NCBI GenBank assembly: GCA_943737045.1
Contig: CALSFV010000392.1
Coordinates: 62,001 to 126,000, forward strand
Length of the DNA stretch: 64,000 nt
Direction of reading: 5' to 3'
Source: Parapristionchus giblindavisi
Lineage: Eukaryota; Nematoda; Chromadorea; Rhabditida; Diplogasteridae
A program made the translations under genes and the position numbers. The notes beneath the pieces were generated by a model. It saw nothing but the letters and a program-made list of their open reading frames with translations, did not search any database and had not been told where the DNA came from. Position 1 is the first letter of the stretch, and each line of letters begins with the position of its first letter. Below, piece after piece: positions 35,931-48,646 of the stretch.

Positions 35931-36389
35931 ACGAACGTAGATATTGCTACTTGGTCCGATAGACATGTTCCGAGATTAGAAAAGAACTTACGTAAGATAA
36001 AAATAGGCCCGATATTGATAAGAGGGCTTAGGATGAAAGGAAATGGCAATAAAAAAGGAGTAGATTTGATCTATTAGAATGTTTTCGAGGACAAAAAAGG
36101 AAAGAAGAGGAAAGCACCTGACTTTGAGTGTATCAACATTCTGATAAGAAGAAGAGGTCTTTACCAGAGTTGTGACCTCCCCGTGATAACGGAATCACAC
36201 ACTTCGCTTCAACTTTTATGACAATTCTTATCGATCAGACTACAAGTGATCTTTGATCAGTATAGTTTATCGATTTAAGAGAAATTATAATAATTTATTG
36301 ATAATATCTTACAATGAAAACAGAGTTGTGAGGTGAACTAATACTACGGTGAAATGAACAAATTAAAAAAAAAATCAAATAATTGGATG

Positions 36390-36512
36390 TTAAATCCAGA
36401 ATTTGAATGCGATAATGGCCATGATGATGAGAACGATGACGACACAGACGATTGGTCCCATTATACAGGGATTACAGAAGAGACACGAACACAGACAACT
36501 CTTGCAGCCCAT
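36390..36512 (-). CDS. 40-aa Cys-rich single-pass membrane microprotein
   Basis: A complete 41-codon frame directly follows an acceptor (CATTACAG|ATG), as in trans-spliced nematode genes. The protein starts MGCKSCLCSCLFCNPC, seven Cys in the first 16 residues. It continues with one hydrophobic helix (about residues 18-37, VIVLIIMAIIAF) and ends FKFWI and TAA. Gly-2 and the clustered Cys suggest acylation at the membrane. It resembles short CYSTM-like Cys-rich transmembrane proteins in design, not by proven homology. It could also be the last exon of a longer gene. Confidence 0.5.
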   Translation of the reverse strand: MGCKSCLCSCLFCNPCIMGPIVCVVIVLIIMAIIAFKFWI

Positions 36513-38522
36513 CTGTAATGACTATGAATCATAAGTGAATACTAAAGGATACTGAGGGCTTTCTCAGTACTCGGTATCCTATATTATAGTATTCACTGTT
36601 AGTTGATAAATGAATCATTCCTTAGTTCACGTCTGATAGTTGCCTTTTCACCTATTATAGTCTACTGTATACGTTCGTTGGGATTGTCTGTTCTACTTTT
36701 TTCTGCGTTAGGTATACCGTAATCGTTGTGACGATAAACATTTTAACTCACTTTCCTTCTCATTTTATCTCTCCTACACTACTCTCTCCATTATTTCCAA
36801 TGCAAAACAACAGAATATACTGTATGTCTCATGTCTCGCATGACATTTTCTCTCAAGATTAAGACAAACTAATCGGATTATCTACTCTATCCACTTACAT
36901 ATCATCAAGATATACATCATCACAAATAGGGTGTTGAATGCTCTAATCTAATATGGCTCCGAACTCTTATACATCAAAATTCATGTCACTTTTTTCCAAA
37001 TATAAATGTTACACAATGAATGATTCATGAGATGGATTAATTCTTCATTTCAAGTCTACACACTTATCACTTATCCTACACACACTCACCTACAGGTACG
37101 GTATGACTAGAATTACAATGTATTATTATAAGAAAGTGTTATTTTGCTTCAATATTCCCATCTCGATCTTTCGTCTCATCTCATTAATAATAATCCCGCC
37201 GAGATATCGCACTTTTTACATTCAAGATAAAATGGAAATATAAGATGTTTACAAATCCCCTAATTCCATGTAGAGATAAATGTCACGGGATATACGAAAC
37301 TATGGAGACTACAAAAAGAACAAGGAATAGATAAATATCCCCCAATAACATTTACTACATCGGATACAATTTCAAGTGATTAACATTTTAAATATAAATA
37401 ATATATAGGCAAACCTCGATAAGATTGATTAAATGGTAACAACTGCCTTGATTTCCACTTCCTCAAGAGAATAAATGGAAAGACTCGGTACTTGAAACTA
37501 TGGGTAACCCATATCTACAATTGTTTCACTCCTGGATTCATACGCTATATCGTCTTTTCCCTAGTTTCACTCCTTGTCTCCTCATTCATTTCCAGCTTAC
37601 ATACTTACAAAGACACAGTGTGACAAGAATGGTAATGCAATAAGAACAATTTTCTAGATATTTATTAGTCATGACAGTTTGGGACATGTTAAACAAGAAT
37701 ATGAAGAGCACTTGCCCAGAATTCATTAATGTATTATGATTTAGGACGCAACATGTTATATTGTATAATAAATCTGCATATATTCGGAAAAATCAACGTT
37801 TCAATTTTTTAGAGTAAAGAAAACAGCTGAATCTGTCAAGTGTCATTATGTGTTTTCTCTTCTTCCATAGAAATGTTCCAACTAAGTTCAAGATTGTCTA
37901 AGTACAAGTGACAAATGACTCTCTCTCAATTCATTCAATGGAAGTTCTTGTTCTTCTTCGTTCCTTTTCTTCGCTCCTTGGCCATAATCCTCCCATTCCC
38001 TGTTTGTCTTCTTCCCTTATGTATTTTGTCCTTCTTCTTCCTTCACACGAACAGACCAGGTCTATCCTCAACAACTAGACCATCGCTAAACGACCACTAC
38101 TACCTTATATTTGTTGTCCCTAGTACTCCCTATCTTCCTTCCCTGTCAAAGCGGCGCTTTCTTGATATTCGTGCTCAGCACATTGTGTTTTTACCAATTT
38201 TGTTTATACAATATAGAATGATGTATCTTGCATCGTAGTCTCTATGCGACTATACTCCGAGAGAATACTATATGTAGCCATCTATCACAGCGAATTGTGC
38301 CTGTGCCTTTCTAAAATGTTCAAGTGATTCATTGATTCCTGTATACACTGAAGATGATCATCATGATCGTATTCCTCTGTGAGAGTAGAGGGGATCATTC
38401 TTCCCTTCAGGTAGCATTCCTCCATCTACTTCATCTTTTTCTCCTCATTCAACCGCGCACTGACAGAGACCACTCACACTATGGTCAGCTGTCGCCAATG
38501 TCTTACTCTGCTTCCTACTCAC

Positions 38523-38574
<52 letters not shown>

Positions 38575-38995
38575 ATCTCTCTATCTCTCTCTCCTTCTAC
38601 CTCTCTCCTTCTACCTCTCTCCAATTCGCTCCCTCCATCCCTCTACACTTCTCTCAGTGACCCTTCACTGAAGACACTTAGCTCATCGTCTCTCTAATCT
38701 CTATTGTTTCCATCCTGTAAATTGATCCATTATTGTTTATTTTGACGTACAGCCAAGTAGAATATCTAAGTATGATTTGGACTCAGTCAGTATTGTCCAG
38801 TCTAGCTCCAATCTATGTCCATATTATACTAGTCTCTCTGAGTCTTCCTTCAGAAGAGGAAGTTATCTGCATAATTTGATCACATTTCTTCTTCCCTCAA
38901 TATGGCTCGGCCCAATTCGCTAGTGTTCTTGTCAATTCCTTTCCTCAGCGTCATAATGTTTAAAAAAATTTTTGTAGTTATTGATCTTTGATCTT
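36513..38995. other. Intergenic, no supported gene
   Basis: AT-rich sequence with a CT microsatellite at 38520-38600. Plus-strand frames at 37915-38238 and 38354-38671 are Phe/Leu/Ser low-complexity without splice or homology support. An imperfect hairpin (ACTAAAGGATACTGAG.. / ..CTCAGTACTCGGTATCC) lies near 36541-36580. Confidence 0.45.
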
Positions 38996-39217
38996 TTAAG
39001 AGTAGATTGGCTGATCACAGGTCGAAAACGGGGCAAGATCATTGGATAGGAGAGGATAGTATGAGTAGATATCTGGATGAACAGGCGGAATATCTAATGG
39101 ATCGAAATGGAGCATACGGAACGTATCCTGGAAGAGGTAATCAATGATCTGTGTTGTCATACATATAAACTGCTTAAAACACGTGTAAAGGAGGAAGAAG
39201 GAGCAAAAACTATCCAT
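38996..39217 (-). CDS. Possible 73-aa small protein
   Basis: One uninterrupted frame, divergent from the aquaporin gene. The N-terminus is hydrophobic and Cys-rich (MDSFCSFFLLYTCFKQFI) and could be a signal or anchor. The rest is Pro/Asp/Tyr-rich (LDIPPVHPDIYSYYPLL) and has ordinary amino-acid composition, not low complexity. Internal CAG sites mean that only the C-terminal part could be an exon of a longer gene. No family recognised. Confidence 0.35.
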   Translation of the reverse strand: MDSFCSFFLLYTCFKQFICMTTQIIDYLFQDTFRMLHFDPLDIPPVHPDIYSYYPLLSNDLAPFSTCDQPIYS

Positions 39218-39456
39218 GCTTTACATACTCTCTATTCTGTTTTGCTTTCCTTTTAGTTCCATGTTAAGAATATGATATTAGTTGTTTGGACTAGATCAAC
39301 GCTTGTTCTTTGGTTCGCTTTCTCATCGATGAGAAACACGAAGAAGCCGAAAAACCGTGAGAACGAATGAGTCATGGACTGGCATCTGATAAATGTTTAG
39401 GATATGTCTCGTATTAAAATGTAATATGTATCAGTAACTATTTAGATTTAGCTGTA

Positions 39457-42225
39457 ATGGACAACAACAATCCTCGTTCTATTCTCCGTAAGACATCGGA
39501 TCATTACGCGAGACCATGGACAGCACAAATACCACAGACTCACTCTTTCGCTTCGGAAACGGTAATTGTGATGCAATTGGGAGTGATATTGATTTACACA
39601 CTAAGACGATTTGATGATTAGAATATAAATCATAAAGTAATGAGAGCTTCAAATCGAATGAGAATTGAAATAAATATCTTCTTTGCCTTGACTTTATTTA
39701 AGTTATGAATTAATTTAACAATATATTATAACAGAGTGAGCCTTCAACCGGATGTGGTCTCTTCCTCGACGGGTTTCTTCGTCCAGCTGTGGCTGAGTTT
39801 CTTGCAGTTTACATTTCACTCTTCCTCTTTCTACACATTGACTCTGAATTATCTCAAAGGTACCATCTATTGTTATGTTTCAATCAAAAGTTCCGAAAGA
39901 AAGCTCTTAATTTTTTAAAAGACTACTCGTTTATGTGTTTTCAATACTTTATTTTAACCTTTTCAAAACCATGAATCGATTCAAATTTGAACGTACAATA
40001 GAAGAGAGTCTGAGAAACTTGTCTTTGCATGAATTCATTTATTCCTTTAGACACATCGCTTCTGTTCATCGCATCTCCGTTCTTTCATTGGTCGATGCAA
40101 TCACGGCCCTTACATTCATTTCTGCTTTCAAAACGTGAGTGACCCATTCAATCAGCCGTCTCTTCAATTTCAAATTCAAATATCTCTTCTACCTCTATGT
40201 ACCTCTCTTTGTCCCCATTCATCTATTCCTAGATAGCATAGATTTTGATTTGTCATAGTTATTCTAATAAGCCATCAGCATAACAAAAACAGTGGAAACA
40301 ACTTGGTGAATGATTCATTTGGAGTACTTAGAATTCAAAGTTATCTTTTGATCCGGGTCCAATTACATTTTCTACCGGCAAATGATTCATCGAATATAAA
40401 TGATAGTTTATATATTTTCCTATATACTTCTTTGTCTCTCTACTCAATAGATTTTGTTCATCAAAGGTTGTCGATGTAACAATCATCCTTCTCTTCTACT
40501 CTATTTCACTTTGACATGAGTACTACTCGACATGAATCCTCTCTCTACCAACTGTCTCACCCTGATTCTTCTGGTTCTTCCGACTATTATCCATGATTGT
40601 AGGACAAATGACTATAGTAATCATTGAAATATAGCACTTTACATAATAAACGAGATAAAAAGCTTGGTACGACGTATAATAAATAAAGAGACGAGAAATA
40701 TTTTAATCTCTTCATCTTAATACATCCGTATGACTCATTGGGTGTAATAGAGAGTGTGATCGCTAATTGAAGGGTACATATCAATCCTGCCATATCTCTC
40801 GCTCAACTCTTCTCACTCTCCACATCATGGTTCATCTGTGGAGTACTCTTCCTCTGTCAACTCGCTGCCTCAACACTGGCTGTGGCTACACATTCTGTAT
40901 GATTAACCAAGAATATTATTTCGATCTAATGATCGTAGCCTGAATTCTAGAGAGAACGATAATGTGGCTGCAAAATTTCAGATATATTTCTTAAGAACAA
41001 ATCACATTGCGATAATTATTGATTGATAAGAGCATATCCAACAAGTACCACATAGATAAAGATAGAACTTTTTTTCAGGCCATATCATCATCCTCTGGTC
41101 GTCCTAATCTTATCTCGTACAATCATGATATCAGTTCAGACTCGACAGTTGCCATCTATCGAATGGTGAGTCAACGACTTCCTGTGATTGATGAAACACG
41201 AAACATAAACACAAACATTCATTTAAGTTGATGTAGGTAGAGTTATAAAAGGATGTTATCTTTGATGTATAGTCAAAAATGCGATATTATCCTCAATCGG
41301 TGTATTCGAATAGCAAATGCGACATAATAAAATTCACCGAGTTTAATAGTTTAGAAGTTTTGTTTTAAAATTATATAATATCAAAAAAAAGATGTCATAA
41401 AATCTTTCAGATCATTTGCCAACTACTGGGTACTCTTCTGGTTGTGATATCCCATCTTCTTTCATCGATTACTCTATCAAGACGATCTGGCACATTCCGT
41501 CTGGGAACATACAAAGAGAATCCATTGTGTATTTTCTTCTCCATTGGTCTATCTTCTTTGTTGAAGTTAGTATAATTCTCTGTGGCTGTTTTTAACATAT
41601 GCAAAATATAACAGTTAATTTACAGGGGAAGCTAGAATATTATACGTTATGAAATCAACAAAAAACATTAATTGTTAAAAACAATAAGATATAACTCTGT
41701 AATTTGTGTGAATAATGGGAAAGGTGGAACATTCTAATTCTTTCAGTCTCCTTCATTCAACTCTCAATTGGAATCCGCTACTTGCACTATCTATCTCCAT
41801 CTTTCGTTTTCTCACTGGCGATGGAAAGGATGCCTTCTCTAATCTGTATCTCTTCTGGCTAGGACCCGTCATAGGAGGACTTTTCGCTTGTTTTATCTTC
41901 AGGTATCGGAATACATTTTTTTGATTATTTCGAAATGGAAATATGAGTATTTTTCGTTTTTCGATTTTTTTCGAAAACCTTTTCCACATAGGCAAATTCC
42001 AGCAAGACTTTGCCTATGTGGAAAAGGAGCTGTATTATTAAAGTTCTAAACATTATCTCACTGTTTCTGAAACTTCTCTGTACACTTTTGTACTGTTAGT
42101 CTATCTGAAATCTCCACCATGTCGCGTATAATCATTGCGAAATAATATTGTTCAGACTTCTATTCACGAGTGATGATCGTCGTATGTTCCGTTGTGGTGA
42201 TCGTGAGAATGAAGCGATCTGCTAG
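39457..42225 (+). CDS. Aquaporin (MIP family), 8 exons, 301 aa
   Basis: Exons: 39457-39561, 39735-39859, 40051-40134, 40773-40896, 41079-41165, 41411-41565, 41747-41902, 42156-42225. They total 906 nt with continuous phase. The first pore motif is intact (HINPAISLAQL, exon 4). The second is NWNPLLALSIS (exon 7), so the usual NPA is NPL. Hydrophobic segments follow the six-helix MIP plan: AVAEFLAVYISLFLFLHI, SVLSLVDAITALTFISAF, WFICGVLFLCQLAASTLAVA, IICQLLGTLLVVISHLL, IFFSIGLSSLL and LFWLGPVIGGLFACFIF. Known function: passive water or small-solute transport. The variant second motif suggests an unorthodox (AQP11/12-like) subfamily, which I infer and have not shown. The exon-4 acceptor (ATTGAAG) is weak but phase and motif fit. 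The ATG is preceded by no strong acceptor. Confidence 0.9.
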
Positions 42226-42597
42226 TCCATATTCATCCTCATATTCATTATATTCATCATGAACTACCTCTTATCTCTCTCATTCTCTTCTATCACTTCC
42301 ATTCGACATTAAACGGTTAATTCACTCGAACAACTATAATATTACCCAGTATTTCAATATGACGACCATCATTGTTTATTCTCACTGTCATTGCACGATA
42401 AACCGATGTCTATATGTGAAGTATTAGTCACGAACGTTAGTCATGAAAGTTTGCTAAATTGATTATTATCGCTTTATGCGGCATACAAAGAAATCGATAG
42501 TCTATGTAATTAGAATTCGTTCTCAGTACAGACGATTCGGAGCTGGAGTCGAGATGTGGAGTGGAGACACGAGCAGTCGATGAGTAGTGTACAGAGG

Positions 42598-43247
42598 TAC
42601 GGTAGGTGGGACAGGGGGGCGATCGTTTCGGCAACGGATCATAAATCGGTTGGGAAATGAACTATGTCAACGAAAGTGGTACCGTTGCTATCAGGGGGAG
42701 AATACGGTATTAGGCTACCTTAACCGTCAGGAATCGTGAACTGATTTTTTCAGTCGGCCCATGACCCGGGGTTCATGGTTGAAAATGCACGAAATCGAAA
42801 AATTCATGATGCTCCTAGACCAAATAATAGTTGCAATTATATCAGTAGTGAGCCAACTTTTATCTTTCTGGATACGGTAACCCGTAATAAAACTGGCATT
42901 TGTCGTGAATTTCGTTATAATATTGTTGGATACCGTAGCTATGTAGATTACGGTAGTTCGGGTTACGTTATCCAGAAAGATAAAAGTTGTCTCACTATCG
43001 ATATGACGACAACTATTATTTGGTCTAGCAGCATCATGAATTTTTCTACTTCGTGCATTTTCAACCATGAACCCCGGTTCATGGGTCGACTAAAAAAATC
43101 GGTTCACGATTCCTGACGGTTACGGTAGCCTAATACCATACTCTCCTATTGATAACAACGGTACAGCTTTTGTTGCCATAAGCCATCTACCAACCGATTT
43201 ATGATCCGTTGCCGAAACGATCGCCCCCCCCCCGTGGGACGCGGTAG
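42598..43247. mobile_element. 650-bp foldback element
   Basis: Inverted arms of about 240 bp meet around 42900-42960. They share GGGGCGATCGTTTCGGCAAC outside, the AACCGTCAGGAATCGTGAAC block, and GGTTCATGGTTGAAAATGCA inside. The two 113-codon frames on opposite strands are mirror images and not genes. Confidence 0.9.
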
Positions 43248-43685
43248 CTAGCAATGAGAGATCAGCTAGATTGGATTCTTATGTCTCGTAGGGATGCTCA
43301 GTAGATTCACCATAGAGATTCATTATCGTGAATCATAATAATCCTAATATTATGCAGGATTATTAGGATTGATCTTGATGGTAGAATATTTTGAATGAAA
43401 TGGTGCCTAAACGTACAAGAATATCATCTCTGCGCTTTTTTTTGCTAAAAAAAAGAATGAATAAATATGTTGGTAAATTTTTTAACGGAAATGGTGATTA
43501 CTAAAAAAACTATCATTTCAACACAAATAGTGTCTGTTGATACTAATTTAAATGATGGACGATAGAATTCTATTTCGAAATCAGTTGTTCAACTGTTTTC
43601 TCAAGAACACAACGTGTTCAAAGTTATTCTGAATTGTTCTTTCATCGTAGCTCTGTTATTCGTATGATATAATAATTGAATTGGA

Positions 43686-43897
43686 ATGTCGGATAGATTT
43701 CTATCTTTACCATTGCTCCTCTTAGGTAAGTATGAACAACAGATAAGTCCGAACTCTTTATTTTCAGTTTTGACAATACTATGCGGCGTCGTTATCACGA
43801 TCCAAATTATCCTTGGAAGGTGTCTCACAAGTATAAGTATGGGATATTTTAAATATGCATTACACATTTATCTATTTAACTTCAGGAACCGAGAATA
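43686..43897 (+). CDS. 34-aa three-exon transmembrane microprotein
   Basis: Exons 43686-43725, 43768-43819 and 43885-43897 join in frame through canonical sites (TTAG|GTAAGT, TTTTCAG, AAG|GTGTCT, AACTTCAG). The product starts MSDRFLSLPLLLL, has one continuous hydrophobic helix ending ..TIQIILG, and closes with a charged RNRE tail. The design is like small single-pass regulators of membrane complexes. No named family fits. The stop codon lies in GAATAAAAT, so a polyadenylation-type AATAAA overlaps the stop. The splice pattern is the main evidence; expression would settle it. Confidence 0.55.
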
Positions 43898-44036
43898 AAA
43901 TCGCTGATAAACATATAGAGATAACATCAAATGCATGGTAGCGGAGCATTGTCGATATTGGAATTCGAAACAAATCGTTAATATAGATTATAATATTAAA
44001 AATAAAACATTGATTCTTTGCCATATTTTCATGAAA

Positions 44037-45051
44037 GATATGAGGCCGTTTGCGTAAGACTCGACTAAGTTCCGGCACAGTCAAAAAATCAATTTTTGGG
44101 GATCGGGGTTCTCAAGGGTGCTGATGATGATGGTCATGTTCATTTTGCACCTAGATCCACCGTTGAGGCCAGACGACGTCGCGTTGAAATAGCGTTTTTG
44201 ATCATTTCTCATCACACGATGATGCTAAAATTTGCAGACTATACCCTCCGGGGCAGAATATGATGGCGATCACGCCTGTCTAATTCATTTTTCATGAAAA
44301 AGTTTCATGAATTTTCTAAAATGGAATTTCTGTCAAAGGCAAAAGATATTCTTGCGAGATACATAGATCGGACCGCAATGGTTTCAGGATCCCATAGAAA
44401 AAATTTGAGGAGACGTTTTTCGAGAAAATCAACTTTTAGTGTAGTCATTTTGCCATTGAGGTGGAGGCAAGAGGCGAGAGAGTGTGGTGGTAGGAGAGAG
44501 CAGAAAGACACAGTCCCATCCACCCCCTTCCTTTCCATGCTGGTCGCCTCCCCTGCCTCTCTGCTCTCTCTCACAACAACACACTCTCTCGCCTCTTGCC
44601 TCCACTTCAATGGCAAAATGACTACACTAAAAGTTGATTTTCTAGAAAAAACGTCTCCTCAAATTGGCTGAAATTTTTTCTATGGGATCCTGAAACCATT
44701 GCGGTCCGATCTATGTATCTCGCAAGAATATCTTTTGCCTTTGACAGAAATTCCATTTTAGAAAATTCATGAAACTTTTTCATGAAAAATGAATTAGACA
44801 GGCGTGATCGCCATCATATTCTGACCCGGAGGTTATAGTCTGCAAATTTTAGCATCATCGTGAGACGAGAAATTACTAAGAACGCTATTTCAACGCGACG
44901 TCGTCTGGCCTCAACGGTGGACCTAGGTGCAAAATGAACATGACCATCATTATCAGCACCCTTGAGAACCCCGATCTCCAAAAAATGATTTTTTGACTGT
45001 GCCAGATTTCACTCATTTTAGTTGATTCTTACGCAAGCGCCGTCATATACA
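44037..45051. mobile_element. 1-kb foldback element
   Basis: Arms of about 430 bp (landmarks GGCACAGTCAAAAAATC and GGGGTTCTCAAGGGTGCTGA at left, their complements near 44950-45003) surround a short CT/GA-rich centre with CACAACAACACACTCTCTCG. Mirror-image frames on both strands (REAGEATS.. and the like) are by-products. Confidence 0.9.
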
Positions 45052-45592
45052 TATTGGGCAGACACGTTTTCAATTTGATCAAAATGGAATGACATTCACA
45101 TAATTAATAGTAAATCCCTTCCAAACGAACTAACGAAAAGATGAGGTATCGGTTTCATAACCATCAAATAAATATACGATGATCTTATCCACTGAAGTGG
45201 TGTTGGTTTGGGAGTAAACTTTTGAGTCGATAACACCATCCGGTTTGTGTAGAAACTCACTAAATTTCGAAATCAATTTTCTGGATTCACAGGTCGATTA
45301 GGCACTTGTTGAAAACAGAATCGGAAATTTCTTCTAATTATGATATTGCATCTCATAAGGCCAGGACAGGTTGAGATTTGTCCCTTGTCTACTAGTAAAG
45401 ACTGTAGTCCTGTCTCACTGGATGAACGAAAGAAATTGTGAATTACCTATGTGCATTTTAAGAAAAAAATATGTTTTCTAATGTCTCTATTATAATAATT
45501 TTCCGCTTGTCATGTTTGTTCTCATAAAACGGTTGCATAGGATTTTATTGAATGAATGTGTGAGACTCTTATTAAGAGTACATTGAACGCAT

Positions 45593-47042
45593 TTAGCGTC
45601 TAGTTCCATCTTCGAAGAAGATTCCTCCGTCAATGGCGCAATACTTGGGACAGATTCCTCTCTCACCACGACCTCCCGAGCTTCCTGGACGACCAGCATG
45701 GCCAGGAGCTCCGTCGTTTCCTGTAAATTGTATGCTCATTTTCAACCCGTATGGATAATATTACCAGGTCTTCCAGATGATCCAGGTCTTCCACGTCCTC
45801 CATTCTGTCCGGGATGACCATCAGATCCGGGTCTTCCAGCAGATCCTAAACATTTTTTTTCGTTAAACTGCTCCCGAGAAAACATGATACCAGGAGGTCC
45901 TCTAGATCCAGCACGTCCTGGTTGACCGGGAGGTCCAGGAATAGGACGGCCGCCCTGAGCACTCTTTCCGGGAGCTCCAGGACGTCCATCGTTGCCGGGT
46001 CGTCCAGCGAATCCGGGTCTGCCAGCGTCACCAGGTTGTCCAGGAGCTCCGTCGGGTCCCTAAACGATGCCGCGATTTTGCCTGTAAAAAAGTTACTGAT
46101 AATATTACTTACAGGTTGTCCACTTCCTCCACTTCTACCGGGGTTTCCAGCGGGACCAGGTGCCCCAGGAGCTCCGGGTCTGCCAGCAGGGCAAGGATGA
46201 CAAGGAGGAGCAGTTAGAGGGTGGCAGGGCTTGCTTGGAGGGCGACCGGGGTTTCCAGGTGCACCGGGAGCTCCAGGGTGACCGGGAGTTCCAGCTCTTC
46301 CGGGAGCTCCGGCGGGTCCAGCGGGTCCGGGTAGGCAGCAGCCAGAGCATTGCGAGTCTTGCTGTTGATACTCGGTCGCCTATGAATTGGATAATAGTTT
46401 AAATTGTATGATTATTTGATTGACTGACTCTGTAGTTTTGACTGTATGAAGAAGGTCTAGAGTAAGACGATGAGCTTGCATATCCCTGTGAGGGTCCATA
46501 TGAAGGACGAGCCGGAGCATATCCTTGAGGTCCTGTGGCTGAAACGTCATAACATCAGCGACGAACAACATACATATACATATGCGCTGTATCCGTGTGA
46601 TGTCTACCGTATCTTTCAGACATACCGTATCCGCCGCTGGAATATCCATCGTAGGCGTATCGAGCAGTACGGTTTCTCTTCTCGTTGAACTAAACAATAT
46701 TTTTTTCAAGACATTTTGCTTCCATCTCATAGATACTCACATGAGGACTGTTAAGTTGTTCGAAGACTCCAACGATGCTGTGCTGCAATCATCATTCGCA
46801 TTATTATTCGCTCCGGGAGAGACTAAAATGCCTACCTTACACTCTCCAAGATCGCGAAGGATCTCACGACGGGACTGTGCTACATGGGAGTATAGAGCGG
46901 GAAGACTGAAATTATTAAATATATACTATGATTCGAGAGTAGAAACTAACGTTACTGCGATAGCTAGAACGGCAATAGCGGAGAAGAGAACGGATGCATA
47001 GCCAACGATACGATAGGCGGTTACTTTCGGTTCGGACTCCAT
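45593..47042 (-). CDS. Cuticle collagen, 9 exons, 340 aa
   Basis: Exons: 46951-47042, 46836-46905, 46741-46782, 46626-46689, 46429-46538, 46113-46379, 45891-46059, 45765-45845, 45593-45720. They total 1023 nt in continuous phase. The N-terminus carries the hydrophobic signal-anchor of nematode cuticle collagens ([20 protein letters not shown]) and a subtilisin-like cleavage motif RNRTAR. A Tyr/Ser/Gly-rich segment follows, then Gly-X-Y blocks broken by Cys-containing non-collagenous parts ([28 protein letters not shown]). The C-terminus is [21 protein letters not shown] minus its first residue in most paralogues, with Cys and Tyr for cross-linking. It is secreted by the epidermis and assembled as disulfide- and tyrosine-linked trimers in the cuticle. 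The C-terminal block resembles the SQT-1/ROL-6 type, from memory only. Neighbours give no operon signal. Confidence 0.95.
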
Positions 47043-48646
47043 CTAAAAAATTGTTTTTTACAGCTTTAAAAAAGGCTTACCAATGAGCCCCACAAATCAA
47101 ACAATGAATAATATTATTCTATAGATATTTCAAACAACAACTAAAATGAGGTTACTGTAAAAGATTTACCTTGGAATGGAGAGAGACGATGAAAGTGACT
47201 TCTCATAGTCGTCCCTCTTATATATACGGTGTTCACTGTTACTCTCGAACGGACCTTCCATCTTGTCATTTGATTAACCCGTTTTGACCTTATACCATCC
47301 CATCTGTGCCCTCTCATATCCACACAGTCTCTCGCATAATCTCGATCAGCCAACAGTTGCTCTACTCCCTATTTTTCCCGGCAACAAAACCACGTTTCGA
47401 ACACTTTTGCCGTCATGCACTCTCTCATTGTGCAGTGCTCTCTCGTCTCCTGAACAAGTGATGGCGAAATTTAAATGGAATTCGCTCACTCTCCCGTGTC
47501 ACTCTTTCCCATCCTCTATCTACTATAAACATCTGCAAAGAAAGCAATAGATTGACCTTGAGAGTTGAAACCCACTTTATGGGAACCTTATCAAATGATA
47601 CATGTGTATACTTAATTAGAATAGGTTGATAAAGGAATCACTTGCATATCTGAATATGAATTTACGGATGTTTAGGTTTTGCAGAGTGCTGATCTGATTT
47701 TATTTTTTTCCGATACAGAATAAGACATTGAAAAACTCTTGTTTGGGTCATACCGTATCTCTCTTCACTCCGTTCCTTCCTTTCTAAGCTCGATAGTATC
47801 TGATAGGAAAAAAAGAAGTAGAACAGAAATTGTTTATCGTTTCCTAGATGAGAGATTTTTTAATAATTTTATAATATTTCGAAAATACTGTGGAATCTGG
47901 ATCAGAGCTTACAAAAGCTTGTTTGATGTTGCTACAAAAATGCAAACATCTCGATCAAACAAGAATATATTGTTCACCAAACGCCTCCGCTAACCAATAT
48001 GACCTTTAAAATGTTTTTGACTTTATTCGAATCTTTAAAGATCATCAGTTGAACAGTTCAAGCATACGTCATAGCAAATGCTCTTTGCCTCAGTTACAAG
48101 CCAAACCATTTGTTCGCCAAATTCTCTTCTTCTTTTTCCTCATTCTTGCTTTTATTTTTCCGTTGAAAGTGGAACCCGTCTACAAAAGATAACAAAATAT
48201 TCTATTCAACACGTTTTATTCATAAAAATAATAGCGAGGCAGATGGAATAACATTTTTTTTTAGGTAGGAAATAAATGTATATATGCAGAATATTCAACA
48301 TTTTGAGGTAGATCGAATACTATGTGAGGTAGAAATAACAATATCAATATTAATAATGTTGTGAGGACAGGACTGAATGTTACCATATCTACAATATCAT
48401 CGATTAGCTAATCTAAACTACTTCTATTCAAACTAATAAATTGAAAAAGGAACATCATGACTATGATTTTAATAGCAAAAATGTACTGAAATGATTGGTG
48501 CAAATCGCCTAGACTACAAATTCATTCAGCATAAAGTTTGTTTAAGGGAAGTCAAAATAAATATTTAAAGTATCATACTTTTGCACGGTTTAAAAATTGG
48601 CACATACATTAGGGTGGAATAAACATGTAAATGTATCGTTATAGTC
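47043..48646. other. Collagen upstream region, no gene seen
   Basis: AT-rich region between the collagen start and the stop of the next minus-strand gene. It should hold the collagen promoter. A CATACCGTATCTCTC motif lies near 47750. No convincing exon on either strand. Confidence 0.45.

Noticed and set aside
37915..38671. Two plus-strand ORFs of about 105 codons
   Set aside because: Phe/Leu/Ser low complexity, including a CT microsatellite, and no start or splice support.
42727..43116. Pair of 113-codon ORFs on opposite strands
   Set aside because: They are mirror images produced by a foldback element.
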